Source of the DNA: Natranaerovirga hydrolytica
GTDB lineage: Bacteria > Bacillota > Clostridia > Lachnospirales > DSM-24629
Assembly (NCBI RefSeq): GCF_004339095.1
Contig: NZ_SMGQ01000001.1
Location: 1 to 64,000, forward strand
DNA length: 64,000 nucleotides
Reading direction: 5' to 3'
Numbering within the stretch: the first letter of the stretch is position 1; every line of letters begins with the position of its first letter. Below the pieces are notes generated by a model that saw nothing but the letters and a program-made list of their open reading frames with translations, searched no databases and had not been told where the DNA came from. Shown piece by piece: positions 44,662 to 55,900 of the stretch. The position numbers and the translations under genes were made by a program.

Positions 44662-45735
44662 TTAGTTACCAGCAATAATAGCTCTCATTGTATCTAATTC
44701 TTCTTGTGTAATTAAGCCTTCAGCTAAGTAATCGTCATAAACAACTTGAACGGCGTCAACAAATGCTTGTCGTTCATCTTCTGTTAAAGTATAAACTTCA
44801 GCGTTTGCTTCTATTTCAGCTAATGCAGCCGCTTCATTTTCAAGAATGGCTTGATTATTAATAATCATCATTTCATCTGTGCAGTCTTGTAAAATTTCTT
44901 GGTATTCTTCTGGTAAAGCATTAAACCAATCTAAGTTAACATAAAATGGATCTGGGTGTATTTGGTAATTGATTTCTGTGAAATAATTTTGAACTTCATA
45001 AAATTTCATCGTAGAAATATTAACCCAAGGATTTTCTTGACCATCAGCAAGACCCGTTCTTAGACCCATATACAAGTCGTTATATGGAACAGAAATTACA
45101 CTTGCACCTAATGCTTCAAAAGTACGGTCAATGGTATCCATACCATTAGAGCGCATTCTTAATCCTTCTAAATCTTCAGGTTTCGTAATCGGTCTTCTGT
45201 TATTAGAATATTGACGAAAACCACCTGCATCACCTAAACCAAGAATCATAACACCATCTTCCTTAGATTCTTCTGTTAACTCTCTAGCAAAATCAGAATT
45301 AAGAAGTCTGGTTACTTCTTCAGGTGTTTCAAATAAAAACGGTAATGAAAAGATTAATAATTTTGGTAAAAAGTCAAACTGACCACCACGGAAGCCTTCA
45401 ATAACTCCAGAAGCAGATTGTTCTAGCATTTCTCTTTCGTTGCCTAACTGACCTGCAGGATATAATTCAACGGTTATGCCACCATTGGTTTTTTCTTCAA
45501 CCATTTCTTTAAAGGCTTCTAAAGAAATATGGCGTGGATTGTCAACGGGTTGAGCATGGGCAATACGCATCGTATAAACCGTATCAATCTCAGTATCATT
45601 ATCTTGTGAATCAGGTGTAGTGGATTCTACACCATCACTTTGTGCAGAATCACTTGGTTCATCGCTAGATGAACAAGCGGTAAAACTAAGTAACAAAGAT
45701 AAAACCATTAAAATACTTAAAAATTTTCTTATCAT
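44662..45735 (-). CDS. dctP: TRAP transporter solute-binding lipoprotein DctP
   Basis: This 357-residue protein has a lipoprotein signal (SFTAC, lipid Cys21) and a DctP fold. The conserved ligand-binding region GLRMRSNGMDTIDRTFEALGA includes the arginine that usually binds the substrate carboxylate, and GLADGQENPWVN is the second signature. It captures an organic acid outside the cell for DctQM. AAGGGAGGATG is the ribosome site. It is the first gene of the operon and lies behind the terminator of the neighbouring two-component system. Confidence 0.94.
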   Translation of the reverse strand: MIRKFLSILMVLSLLLSFTACSSSDEPSDSAQSDGVESTTPDSQDNDTEIDTVYTMRIAHAQPVDNPRHISLEAFKEMVEEKTNGGITVELYPAGQLGNEREMLEQSASGVIEGFRGGQFDFLPKLLIFSLPFLFETPEEVTRLLNSDFARELTEESKEDGVMILGLGDAGGFRQYSNNRRPITKPEDLEGLRMRSNGMDTIDRTFEALGASVISVPYNDLYMGLRTGLADGQENPWVNISTMKFYEVQNYFTEINYQIHPDPFYVNLDWFNALPEEYQEILQDCTDEMMIINNQAILENEAAALAEIEANAEVYTLTEDERQAFVDAVQVVYDDYLAEGLITQEELDTMRAIIAGN

Positions 45736-45836
45736 AAAAACATCCTCCCTTTATTATGATTATATAAGCATTATATTAAAAAAAAGAGACAAACACACTA
45801 TAATAAATTGCTTAATAGCTATAACATATTGACACA

Positions 45837-45886
45837 AAAAAATATACCTATAAAATATTGTTATTTTGAAGCAATATTTTATAGGT
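45837..45886 (-). terminator. Terminator of the two-component operon
   Basis: CCTATAAAATATTG and CAATATTTTATAGG form a perfect 14-base-pair stem. On the minus strand it is followed by TATATTTTTTTG. It separates the regulator gene from dctP. Confidence 0.82.
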
Positions 45887-45902
45887 TATTCAATAAAAGA
45901 AA

Positions 45903-47096
45903 TTATTTATTATAACGATAATTAAGAGGAGAGACACCAACGATTTTTTTAAAAGTCCAAGTAAGGTAGTTTGGATCTGAATACCCAACCATTGAACTGA
46001 TCTGTTTGATACTATAATTCCCATCTTTTAAGAATTCTTTAGCCATATCAATGCGTTTATTGGTTAGAAAGTCTATAATGGTAATATTCATATGTTGCTT
46101 AAATAACCGACTAATATAATATTTACTAAATCCAACAGACCCAGCAATATCATCTAAATTAATTTTCTTATAATAATTTTTGTCAATATAGTCACAAATA
46201 TTTTGTATAACCAGAGGAACATCTTGTTGAGTAATGGCTTTCTCTTTAGGAAGATCAATATCTCCAACAGTTCCACGAGCATAGTTATAACTTTCTTCTA
46301 TATGACTGATTTCGTCAAAAGGCAAACCAGAGCCTAAAGTATAGTCATAGTTTGATTGGTTAAGGACAGCTTGTATTAAGTCTTTCATGGTTTTAAAAAT
46401 ATGAGGATCTGTGGGATTGTTATTAAAAACAAGCAAAGTTAAAGTTGAATTTTTCCAGTTAGCAAGGATGGAGAAGCCAATTAGTTCAAGTTCTTTTTTT
46501 AAGAAAGCAGACATCTTTTTTTGTTTATGAATGTCTTTAATATCTTCTTTAAAACGAATGAAAAAGCAATTCCCTGAGCTGTATGAATGTATATTCATCG
46601 TATCTAAATAGAATAATACTTCTTCATTAATATGACCTAATATTAAGTCTTCAACAATTTTTTTGCCAGCATAGGCTAACATATCCTCTTTTTTAGTAAT
46701 TTCATTTTTTTGAGCTTGTTCCAAATCCAGTTGATCAATGGCCTTATTTAAAACACCAATTAATTGTTCTTTTTTTACAGGTTTAACAATAAAGTCAATA
46801 GCACCAAGCTGCATTGCCTTAAGTGCGTATTCAAAATAATTAAAAGCAGAAGAGATAATAACTTTTGTATTATTTTGAGTCATATTGATTTTTTCTAAAG
46901 CATCTAAACCATTTAATCCAGGCATATTAATATCCAGTAAGATAATATCAGGCTTTTCTAACATCGTTTTCTTTACGGTTTCTGTGCCATTAATGCATTC
47001 TATAATATGATCGATTTCTAAGCTTGACTGATCAATAAATAATCTTAAGGCTTCTCTTTCTAATTTTTCATCATCAGCGATCAATAACTTATACAT
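45903..47096 (-). CDS. YesN-type response regulator with AraC DNA-binding domain
   Basis: This 397-residue regulator has a receiver domain (ADDE at 7-10, phosphorylated Asp55 in LLDINMPG, FIVKP), a middle linker region and a C-terminal AraC/XylS double helix-turn-helix (about 295-397, with INLDDIAGSVGFSKYYISRLFK and ISSMVGYSDPNYLTWTFKK). It pairs with the kinase gene it overlaps by 8 bases. The adjoining dctPQM operon is the obvious target. AAAGGAGG precedes the ATG. Confidence 0.94.
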   Translation of the reverse strand: MYKLLIADDEKLEREALRLFIDQSSLEIDHIIECINGTETVKKTMLEKPDIILLDINMPGLNGLDALEKINMTQNNTKVIISSAFNYFEYALKAMQLGAIDFIVKPVKKEQLIGVLNKAIDQLDLEQAQKNEITKKEDMLAYAGKKIVEDLILGHINEEVLFYLDTMNIHSYSSGNCFFIRFKEDIKDIHKQKKMSAFLKKELELIGFSILANWKNSTLTLLVFNNNPTDPHIFKTMKDLIQAVLNQSNYDYTLGSGLPFDEISHIEESYNYARGTVGDIDLPKEKAITQQDVPLVIQNICDYIDKNYYKKINLDDIAGSVGFSKYYISRLFKQHMNITIIDFLTNKRIDMAKEFLKDGNYSIKQISSMVGYSDPNYLTWTFKKIVGVSPLNYRYNK

Positions 47097-48582
47097 TTGT
47101 AGCCTCCTTTAAGGGAAGAGTAATTCTTACTAAAGTCCCCATTTTTTCTTTGCTTTTAATAATAAAAGCGTGTTCGTTTTTAGTAAACAAAATAATACGT
47201 TGCTGTGTATTTTTAATGCCAATGTTCTTAGAAGTAAGCTCAAAAGTTTTATTTTGAAGTTCTTTTAATAATTTTTTTGGAATACCTAATCCACTGTCTA
47301 TAATGTCAATGACAGCGAAATTACCCTTCTTTCGAACAACAATTTTTACTTTGCCACCTTCTTCTTTAGGTTCTAGGCCATGGATAATGGCATTTTCAAC
47401 TAAAGGTTGTAAAGTGAAGCGAGGTAAAACAATTCGTTTAGCCAAATCATCATCACAAACAATTTTAGAGTGAATTCTGTCAGAAAATCGATGATTTTGT
47501 ATGTTTAGATATTCTTGTGTAATAGTCAATTCTTCTTCAAGAGTCACAGCAACCTCAGCATCTGTCAAACTGTATCTGAGTAAAGCTGCCAAAGAATCAA
47601 TCATTAATAAAGCTTGTTCGTATTTTTCTAAAGTAATGGTTCGGCTAATACTGTTTAATGTGTTAAATAAAAAATGGGGGTTGGTTTGTGTTTGTAATGC
47701 CAAAAAGGTTGCTTGGTTTAAAAGGCTTTGGAATTCAATATTCTTACGTTGTTCTTCTAACAGTTTTTTTTCCGTCTTTACATTTTCTTGTATACTCTCC
47801 ATCATTTCCCGTATGTTCTTAATCATTTTATTGAAGGTTTCAGATAATACACCTATTGTTGTTTCAGGTGTGTTAACAGGAACGGCAACATTTAGATTCC
47901 CATTAGAGATTTCTGTGGCTTTAGTTTTAAGAATGTTAAGAGGTTTGGTAATATTAACATTGATATAGGTTATGCAGCTAAAAAAGAATAATATAAGACT
48001 AATAATAATAATATAATTCCAAAAAGTTAATAGGCTCTGTTGCTGAACCAATTTATTGTTAGAATCAATACTTTCTTCTAATACCAAATGCAATAAATCA
48101 TCACCGTATCTAAGTAAATAAGCATTAATGGATTGAGCATAATACATCTTATCGATATAATCATAACCTTCTCTTGTATTGTACAAAAATGAAGCATTAG
48201 AACATTCGTTATAATACGTTGCAAAAGAATTATCAATACTTCTCAAAAGATAAATTTGTTCGTCTGTTTCAACATGGTCTGACAAATCACTTAATATTTT
48301 TCGTGTTTGATCAGAATAATGATTAAAACTTGCTAAGCTGGTCCGATTACCGCTTCTAAAATACTCACTTAAAGCAATATCTCCTTGAATAAGATTCTCT
48401 TTTAGTTCTAATATATTATCATACAGATATATGTTTCTGGAATGTTCTGTACTAAACTTATTAAGCAAAGATTGATTGTAAAGAGAAAAGAATATAAATA
48501 GACAGATTACAATGCTAAAAATTAAATTGAGCTTGGCACCAAAAGAATTCTTCAAAAGAGTTAGCCATTTTTTAACAATCAT
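47089..48582 (-). CDS. YesM-type sensor histidine kinase
   Basis: This kinase of about 497 residues has two membrane helices enclosing a helical extracellular sensor (about 35-190, four-helix-like), then HAMP, the His_kinase domain with phosphorylated His in QTNPHFLFNTLNSI, and an HATPase with GLGIPKK and the late IGIKNTQQRI. The sensor lacks Cache features and looks like one that detects a binding protein. Start choice is uncertain: ATG 48582 is used, GTG 48585 or 48597 being possible (AGGTGGTGA upstream). It is co-encoded with a solute-binding protein. Confidence 0.93.
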   Translation of the reverse strand: MIVKKWLTLLKNSFGAKLNLIFSIVICLFIFFSLYNQSLLNKFSTEHSRNIYLYDNILELKENLIQGDIALSEYFRSGNRTSLASFNHYSDQTRKILSDLSDHVETDEQIYLLRSIDNSFATYYNECSNASFLYNTREGYDYIDKMYYAQSINAYLLRYGDDLLHLVLEESIDSNNKLVQQQSLLTFWNYIIIISLILFFFSCITYINVNITKPLNILKTKATEISNGNLNVAVPVNTPETTIGVLSETFNKMIKNIREMMESIQENVKTEKKLLEEQRKNIEFQSLLNQATFLALQTQTNPHFLFNTLNSISRTITLEKYEQALLMIDSLAALLRYSLTDAEVAVTLEEELTITQEYLNIQNHRFSDRIHSKIVCDDDLAKRIVLPRFTLQPLVENAIIHGLEPKEEGGKVKIVVRKKGNFAVIDIIDSGLGIPKKLLKELQNKTFELTSKNIGIKNTQQRIILFTKNEHAFIIKSKEKMGTLVRITLPLKEATNV

Positions 48583-48600
48583 CACAATAAAAGTCACCAC

Positions 48601-49548
48601 CTAATTTGTGTTAATCAATTCACGTATTGCATTCTTAAAAACATCATCTTCAATAAAAAGTTCTTTTTCTTCTTCTAGTACATCAATCCAATAAGCAGCA
48701 AACTTGGCTTGTTCCTGACGCTGGTACGCATAGGTTTCTTGTGCACAGCTTTCAATTAATTCTCGTTGTTGGTTATTAAGAGATGCATAGGAAATCGTAC
48801 TAATAATCAAAACATCAGGGTTGGCAATATATTCGCTAAGGGTAACATACCTAATAAAATTATAATAATCGCTTAATACAAACTGTGATAAAGTGGTTTC
48901 TCCTAAATCCATATAGCCAGTATTTAAGGACTGATAGGTATCAGCAGTTTGAATCTCTACACTTTGAGCCCCTAAGGCTCCCATGGTTTCCCGCATAATA
49001 CCACTAGAAACGGTATTAATATTTTTATTTTGAAAATCAAGTATATTTGTAATATGAATTTTATCACTGTAAAAACATCGGGTATCTGGATAATACCAAA
49101 CCAAAGGGTGTATTCGCTCTATTTGTGTGAATTCAGAAATTCTATTATGATTCATTTCAATCCAATTCATTAATGTATCTGCATCAGAGTATAAGTGGGG
49201 GTCAAAGTATTGCCCAATTGTATGGACTCTCTCAGTTAAATCTAAAGCATTAACCCGAGCCATTGCAATGCCACCAAATTGAATTTGGTCTAAAATTTCT
49301 TCTGCATTCCCCAGTTCTTCATCATAATATATTTTTATATTAATGGCGCCATCGCTTCTTTCATAAACCAAGTTAGCAAAATGTTCCGTAGCCTTAGCAG
49401 AAGGGTGTTCTTTAGGCATTGTCTCGGCTAAACGAAATATAATAGAATCTGTGGAAGGAGAAGAAACCTCTTCATTGTTAGATAAGAAAAAAATAGATCC
49501 AATAACAAAAATAGCAATTACGACAAAAATTTTAATATTTTTATTCAT
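48601..49548 (-). CDS. DctP-like solute-binding protein, probable sensor of the two-component system
   Basis: This 315-residue protein is a TRAP DctP homologue with an N-terminal hydrophobic segment (about 5-22) but no lipobox cysteine. Compared with DctP at 44.7 kb, the arginine-containing GLRMRSNG is replaced by KNINTVSSG, so the usual carboxylate-binding arginine is absent. It starts at ATG 49548 with AAAGGAG ahead and is the first gene of the kinase/regulator operon. It probably reports ligand or transporter state to the kinase rather than feeding transport (inference). Confidence 0.85.
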   Translation of the reverse strand: MNKNIKIFVVIAIFVIGSIFFLSNNEEVSSPSTDSIIFRLAETMPKEHPSAKATEHFANLVYERSDGAINIKIYYDEELGNAEEILDQIQFGGIAMARVNALDLTERVHTIGQYFDPHLYSDADTLMNWIEMNHNRISEFTQIERIHPLVWYYPDTRCFYSDKIHITNILDFQNKNINTVSSGIMRETMGALGAQSVEIQTADTYQSLNTGYMDLGETTLSQFVLSDYYNFIRYVTLSEYIANPDVLIISTISYASLNNQQRELIESCAQETYAYQRQEQAKFAAYWIDVLEEEKELFIEDDVFKNAIRELINTN

Positions 49549-49639
49549 AATAACTCCTTTAACATAAAGATTTGTTTTAATACAAGTATGTACAAATTCA
49601 TTATAATACACAATAGGATATATTTCATACTTTTTTATT

Positions 49640-49752
49640 CGCCCCAAGGCATCAAAAGGGACGGTCCTTTTTGGCATCAAAAGGGACCGTCCCTCTTGAT
49701 ATATCAAAAATATATCAAAAAGGACCGTCCCTTTTGATTCCCTTTTGATTCT
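49640..49752. repeat. GGGACGGTCC-type repeat cluster, about three copies
   Basis: ATCAAAAGGGACGGTCC followed by TTTTTG (49651-49673) recurs inverted at 49716-49738. Between them lies a self-palindromic ATCAAAAGGGACC then GTCCCTCTTGAT. The flanking 49549-49639 and 49753-49917 stretches show no gene. Confidence 0.85.
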
Positions 49753-49917
49753 ATTCTTTTTAAGAGCACCTCTGTTGTAATTTGGCATAATAAGATAAAA
49801 TAAAGGAAGCATTATTTTATAGATAGAGTGTGTATATAAATTGTAATTTTTTTAAGAGTTAATCAGCTGTTAGATAACCTTAAAAATTTTTGTTAGAACA
49901 ACAAAATAAAAAAAAAC

Positions 49918-49956
49918 ACCATTATGTTGCGTAATTACACAACATAATGGTATAAT
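49918..49956 (+). promoter_or_regulatory. Promoter with 12-base inverted-repeat operator (HTH-PAS gene)
   Basis: ACCATTATGTTG (49918-49929), a 10-base spacer and CAACATAATGGT (49940-49951) form a perfect inverted repeat. It ends at TATAAT (49951-49956); TTGCGT 18 bases upstream is the likely -35. Its position suggests autoregulation by the adjacent helix-turn-helix protein. Confidence 0.75.
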
Positions 49957-49977
49957 TGAGAAAGGAAGTTACAATTT

Positions 49978-50679
49978 ATGACAAAATTAGATAATTACTT
50001 AAAGAAAGCAAGGGAAAATATTATGACTCAAAGAGAACTTGCTAAGAGAATTGGTGTGGGCTATCCATACATCAGTAAATTAGAGAATAATAAAGAGCAC
50101 AACCCAAGTGATAATGTTTTATATAAGATATCAAAAGCATTAAATTTAGACATTGATGAGTTGTTTATTCAAGCAAATAAAATTACACCAGATTTATATG
50201 AATTTTTATTAAATGAACCAGATTTAATCCAAATCCTAAGGGTTTTAATGGATAATAAATCTTTATTAAAAGAACTAAAAAAACATATACAAGAAAGAGA
50301 AGATTATTTGTCTTGTGTGTTTAATCATACAAACAAAATTATATTAATAACCAATAAAAGTACTGGAAAAATTGTTCAAGCAAATGAAGTAGCTCAAAAA
50401 TTTTATGGTTATTCTAATAATGAGTGGTCCACATTATCCGTTAAAAATATAGATTGTTTAACGGATTCTATAGTAAAAGAAAACATAAAAAGACCTAACA
50501 GCAAAACAAGAAACGGTTATATAACAAAACACAAATTAAAAAAAGGTGACATTGTAAAGGTAAGAATTTATTCTAAAACCATTGTTTGTAACAATAAAAC
50601 ATATATTATGAACACAATATATCCATTTAATTGTCATAAAATTAACGAAAAGGAGGATATAAAGGAAAATAAAACTTAA
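49978..50679 (+). CDS. XRE-type helix-turn-helix protein with PAS domain
   Basis: This 233-residue protein has an N-terminal Cro/C1 helix-turn-helix (about 10-60: MTQRELAKRIGVGYPYISKLENNKEHNPS), a linker, and a PAS-like domain (about 110-215: ITNKSTGKIVQANEVAQKFYGYSNNEW). It probably senses a small signal and regulates the chemoreceptor gene 21 bases downstream, with which it may share a transcript. AAAGGAAG precedes the ATG. Confidence 0.85.
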   Translation: MTKLDNYLKKARENIMTQRELAKRIGVGYPYISKLENNKEHNPSDNVLYKISKALNLDIDELFIQANKITPDLYEFLLNEPDLIQILRVLMDNKSLLKELKKHIQEREDYLSCVFNHTNKIILITNKSTGKIVQANEVAQKFYGYSNNEWSTLSVKNIDCLTDSIVKENIKRPNSKTRNGYITKHKLKKGDIVKVRIYSKTIVCNNKTYIMNTIYPFNCHKINEKEDIKENKT

Positions 50680-50700
50680 TTATAAAAAGGAGTGTGTAGA

Positions 50701-52695
50701 TTGAAAAGTATAAAAACAAAGTTAGTGGTGTATTTTTCTATTATTATTGTTGTTGTAGCGACTACTGTTGGAGGTGTTGCCACAATACGAGCCGGTGCGT
50801 CTCTTCGACAAGAAGCAGAAAGTGCGTTGTTATCACTTTCTAGAGAAGGAAGCAATTTGACCAGTAGTAGAATTGAAACAGAAGTTAGAGTGTTAGAGAT
50901 GATAGCAGATAGGGCAGATATACAAAGTATGGATTTTGACGAACAACAGTCTGTACTTATAAGACAATTGGCAAGAACAGACTTCTTGGATTTTGCCGTT
51001 ATTGAAACAAATGGTTCCGGTCGATTTGTTAATGGAACAAGAGAAAATTTTAATGATACTGATTATGTTATGGATGCATTAAATGGTATGAGTAACTTGT
51101 CAGATTTATTGATTAACCCAGAAACAGATTCACAAGAAGTAGGGATTATGATTGCAGTACCTATACACAATAATGGACAAGTAGTAGGGGCGCTTCTAGG
51201 TAGAAGAGATGGATTTGCCTTAAGCGATATTGTAGATGATACAGGATTTGGAGAAAACGGTTATGGTTACATAGTAAATGCAGAAGGAACAGTGATCGCT
51301 CATCCTGACAGAGAAAGAGTATTAAGTGCATACAATCCAATACAAGATTATGAAACGGATGCATCCCAAGAATCTGTAGCCAACATATTTCAACGCATTA
51401 TAAATGAAAGAGAAGGCATTGGAGGGTATGAATTAAATGATAACGAATTATATGCTGGATTTTCACCAATAGAGGGCACAGAGTGGATTTTTGTTATAAC
51501 AGCAATGGAAGATGAGGTCCTTCAAGCAATGCCTCTTATGAGAAATACCATTATCATTATAACCATTGTAATGCTTTTCCTAAGTGTTATTGCAGCATAT
51601 TTAGTGGGTAGTTCTTTATGTAAGCCAATAGGTAATGTAACGGATGTGGCCACAGAAATTGCAAAATTAAACATAACAAAAGATTTACCTAAAAAATTAT
51701 TAAGTCAAAAAGACGAAATTGGTTTATTGTCTCGGTCATTGCAAAGCATTACAGATCGTATGCGAGAAATTATTAAAGAGTTATCCGATTCATCCCAAAG
51801 TGTGGCATCCACATCAGAGGAATTATCGGCTATTTCTCAACAATCTGCTTCAGCCTCAGAAGAAGTGTCTAAAACCATTGAAGAAATAGCAAAAGGTGCT
51901 TCAGAACAAGCAAAAAATACAGAAGAGGGTTCTTCAAAAGCAATATCTTTAGGAGGGTTAATAGACAATAATATTAGATTCATTAATAACCTTGATAAAG
52001 AATCAGATAAAATAAGTGTATCTGTTGATGAAGGTTTAAATGAAATTGAGAATTTATCAGACATAACAGAAGAAAGTGATGCAGCAATAAAAGAAATATA
52101 CGATGTCATACAAGAAACCAATAATAGTTCCCAAGAAATTGGACAAGCCAGTAATGTTATTGCCTCTATTGCAGAAGAAACCAACTTATTGGCTTTAAAT
52201 GCAGCCATAGAAGCTGCTAGAGCTGGGGAAGCAGGAAGAGGATTTGCAGTAGTAGCAGAAGAAATAAGAAAATTAGCAGAACAATCTCAAGAATCTACTC
52301 AGTCAATAGATGATATGGTTAAAACATTACAAACAAATGTTAAAAACTCTGTAGAAACAATGGAAAGAGTATTTGAGATTTCAAAAGAACAAACAAAAGG
52401 TGTAAGGATTAGCAAAGAAAAATATATACACATAGAAAAATCAATTAAAGAAACAGAAAAAGCAATCAAACAATTAAATGTTTCTGGAGAAGAAATGAAT
52501 ACGAAGAAGTCAGAAATACTAGAGACATTACAAACGCTGTCAGCCATTGCAGAAGAAAATGCAGCTTCGACAGAGGAAACAACAGCTTCAATGGAAGAAC
52601 AAACCGCTTCAATGGAAGAGATAGCAAGTTCTAGTGAAGGACTAGCAGGATTGGCACAAGATTTAAACGAAATCATATCAAGATTTAAAATATAA
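50701..52695 (+). CDS. Methyl-accepting chemotaxis protein with dCache sensor, TTG start
   Basis: This 664-residue receptor has a first membrane helix (about 8-28) and a dCache_1 extracellular domain (about 35-275, with [21 protein letters not shown] and [17 protein letters not shown]). A second helix near 283-303, HAMP and the signalling domain with [27 protein letters not shown] follow. The start is TTG at 50701, 8 bases after AAGGAG. It lies directly behind the HTH-PAS gene. Ligand unknown. Confidence 0.94.
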   Translation: MKSIKTKLVVYFSIIIVVVATTVGGVATIRAGASLRQEAESALLSLSREGSNLTSSRIETEVRVLEMIADRADIQSMDFDEQQSVLIRQLARTDFLDFAVIETNGSGRFVNGTRENFNDTDYVMDALNGMSNLSDLLINPETDSQEVGIMIAVPIHNNGQVVGALLGRRDGFALSDIVDDTGFGENGYGYIVNAEGTVIAHPDRERVLSAYNPIQDYETDASQESVANIFQRIINEREGIGGYELNDNELYAGFSPIEGTEWIFVITAMEDEVLQAMPLMRNTIIIITIVMLFLSVIAAYLVGSSLCKPIGNVTDVATEIAKLNITKDLPKKLLSQKDEIGLLSRSLQSITDRMREIIKELSDSSQSVASTSEELSAISQQSASASEEVSKTIEEIAKGASEQAKNTEEGSSKAISLGGLIDNNIRFINNLDKESDKISVSVDEGLNEIENLSDITEESDAAIKEIYDVIQETNNSSQEIGQASNVIASIAEETNLLALNAAIEAARAGEAGRGFAVVAEEIRKLAEQSQESTQSIDDMVKTLQTNVKNSVETMERVFEISKEQTKGVRISKEKYIHIEKSIKETEKAIKQLNVSGEEMNTKKSEILETLQTLSAIAEENAASTEETTASMEEQTASMEEIASSSEGLAGLAQDLNEIISRFKI

Positions 52696-52701
52696 TACAA
52701 A

Positions 52702-52741
52702 AAAAGGTTGTAGATAAAAATTAATCTACAATCTTTTTTTA
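52702..52741 (+). terminator. Terminator after the second chemoreceptor
   Basis: AGGTTGTAGAT pairs with ATCTACAATCT, flanked by A and T runs. Confidence 0.85.
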
Positions 52742-52767
52742 TGAAAAATCGTAGTACATAATTACCT

Positions 52768-52794
52768 TAAGCTTTAAAAATAAAATGTCGATAA
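52768..52794 (+). promoter_or_regulatory. Probable SigD (flagellar sigma) promoter
   Basis: TAAG, 15 bases, GTCGATAA compares with the SigD consensus TAAA-N15-GCCGATAA with two mismatches. It lies 107 bases before the FliK-like gene and places it in the flagellar regulon. Confidence 0.6.
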
Positions 52795-52900
52795 ATATAA
52801 AGTAATAAAAGATGGAAAATGAATTGCGTAACTTACATAGAGCATAGGAATTTCTATTAATGAATAGATTATACAACAATAAAACCTTGGGGTGATAAAG

Positions 52901-55900
52901 ATGAAGGTACTTGGGCAGAGCAAGAATCAACAAATGCATTTAAATATATTTAATCAAGCGCTATTAGGAAAAAAGGGCGACAAAGTTGAAGGGAAAATTA
53001 TTGGATTTGACAATAATACAGCATTAATCAATATAAACAATACCATTGTAGGGTTTAATAATACAGAAGTCCTTAATAAAAATAAAGGCGATAAGGTTAA
53101 CTTTCAAATTACCAATATCAATAATAAAAAAGTAGAATTGCAATATATATCGGAAGGCAATAATAATCTTAATAATAACCATTGTACCAATATAAAAACA
53201 ACAGTCAATTTATTTAACATAATAGAAGCATTGGAACAAGAAAAAAAACAAACCGAAAATAAAGATGTAGAAAAAACCATAGACCATGTATTGTCAAGAT
53301 TAACCACAGAAGATGTAGATAAAATAGTTGAAGAGGGCTATAATCCAGAAAAACTAGAAATTGACCAATTTAATACCATAATTTCTAGAGTTAAAGACGA
53401 TACAAAGAGAGAGCCAGATAGTAATATAGAGTCACTAGTAGAAGAATATTCAGACTTAACCAATAACACAGAACAATTAAAAAGTGTGATCAACAAATTA
53501 AAAGAGAGTAATTTGCCAATAAATGCTCATACAGTATCAAAAGTTCTAAAAGCAATGAATCGATTTGAGTCCGTAGTTAATTTAAAAGATCAATCCATTG
53601 CCCACTTATTAAAAAATGAACTGGATATCAATTTGCACAATATCTACAAAGCAAGTTTCATAAGTGGTCAAGGAAACAACAGGACTCAATCCATTGACTT
53701 TGCTGATTTAGAAAATCAAATCCAAGACATATTACAAGAATCAAATATAGAATACGATAACGAAAACAAAGAAAAATCACATTGGCTTATAAAAAACGAA
53801 ATTCCCTTAACCAAAGAAAATATACAAAAGATGGATCAACTTAAAAATCTGGATACATTAGACATAGAAGAAAAATTAGATATTATTACAAAAGCTGTAA
53901 AAGAAGGGCTTAATATAGAAGAAAAAATAATAGAAGTAGATGAAGACAATGAATCCATACCCTTTAATGCAAAAGACATCTTGCACTATATAGATCATAT
54001 AAAAGAAGAACACATTCAATACACCATAAAAAATGAGTTGCCACTAAATATTAAGCAGATTAGCGAAGCACCAGAGCAGGATAAAAGCATAGAGCTTAAT
54101 CATAATGAACAACACCAGTATATAACAGCAAAAAGACAATTAGAAGAAATCAGACTAAAATTAACCTTTGATTCAGTACACAAATTTATAGACAAAGACA
54201 TTCATATCGAAACAGAAACACTAGAAAATGTAGTCGAATCTTTAAAAGAAGCGGAGCAAAAATATTATAGTGCCATTTTAGATGAAAACAATATAGAAAA
54301 AACAAAAGAGAATTTACAAAGACTAGAAGATACCCATAAAAAAATAGAAGCATTAAAGACTATGCCAATGACTATGTTGGGTAAATCCTTAACCAACCAA
54401 GAAGAAAGTACATTGCAATCAATATATGATAATGGGTTAGAAGAAAAAACAGGTTATGAAAAAGCAGGAGAGTCATATGAAGCTTTAATGACACAACCTA
54501 GAAAAGATATGGGAGATTCCATAACAAAAACCTATCACCAGATAAAACCCATATTAGAAGATATGGGGCTAGAATCAACGATACAAAATGAAAGAGCAGT
54601 AAAAATATTAGCATACCATGAAATGCCAATAACCCATGACAACATAGATGCTGTTAAAGCATTAGATGTAAAAGTGAATAATTTACTCAATATTGCCCAT
54701 CCATCTATTGTTGCTCAAATGATAAAAGAAAAGAAAAATCCAATGGAAGACCCAATCGATAAAGTAATAAAAGAATTTTCTGCGATACAAGAAAAGTTAG
54801 GCGTCTCTTATAAAGAAAAAGCCAGTTATTATATTTATGAAATGGACAAATCAGGGACATTAACTGAAGAAGAAAGAGAAAGTTTAATTGGTTTTTATCG
54901 ACTATTTAAAAGTATTGAAAAGTCAGAAGGAAAAGTCGTTGGGTTTCTACTTAATCAAGAGCAAGAAGTCAATCTTAAAAATTTATTGACAGCCACAAGG
55001 CTTATAAAAAGCAGATCACTAGATGTTACCATTGATGAAGAATTTGGTGCCTTAGAAGAAATAAAAACAGAAGGTAAAAAAATTGATGAGCAAATACAGT
55101 CGGCTTTGACTCAATCAGAAGATGTGAAAACAGAGTATTATACACATTTAATGAATCAGTTAAAAACGCTAGCAACCCCTAATAAGTTACAAGCACTAAC
55201 AAAAGACGAAGACATAACCACACGGTCATTAGAAGGGTTAGTAGATGACTTAATGCAAGTAGATGAAACTCAAGTAAAAAACACGATACAAGAAAATATG
55301 AGTCAAGAAATATATGAGACCATACAGCAATTAAAGAACCTAGATGCACAAACATTGTCTTTTATAGATGAATTAGAGTTGCCTTATACCATAGAAAATA
55401 TTTTAACAGCACAGATATTAATGGAGAACAATTACCAATTAAAAGATTCTATAAAAACGATTTTTGATAAAGGTAAAAAAGAGGAAAAAGAAGTGCTTAC
55501 CAAAGTCATGTCTAATTTTATTTCTATAACAGATGAAGAAGCACTAGAAAGTCAAATAGAAGCTTTGCAAGAAGCGGTTATGCAGATACAAGAACAAAAT
55601 GAGCTAGAAGCGATGAGTAGTGACATTAATAAAGCATTTGAATACAGTGAAAAGTTGTTCCAAGTACAAGAACACTTATCTAAAAAGCAATTTTTTCAAC
55701 TACCGGTTATATTAGATGGACAAATAACCCAATTTAATGTACATTTTCTTAATAAAAAACAAGGTGCCAACAAAGAAATAAGGTGCTCATTACCCACCCA
55801 TACATTTGGGAATGTAGAAGGAAAATTTGTTGTTAACAATCAAGAAATATTAATGGACATAACTTTAGAAAATAACAATTACGTGGAAAAATTAAAAGAA

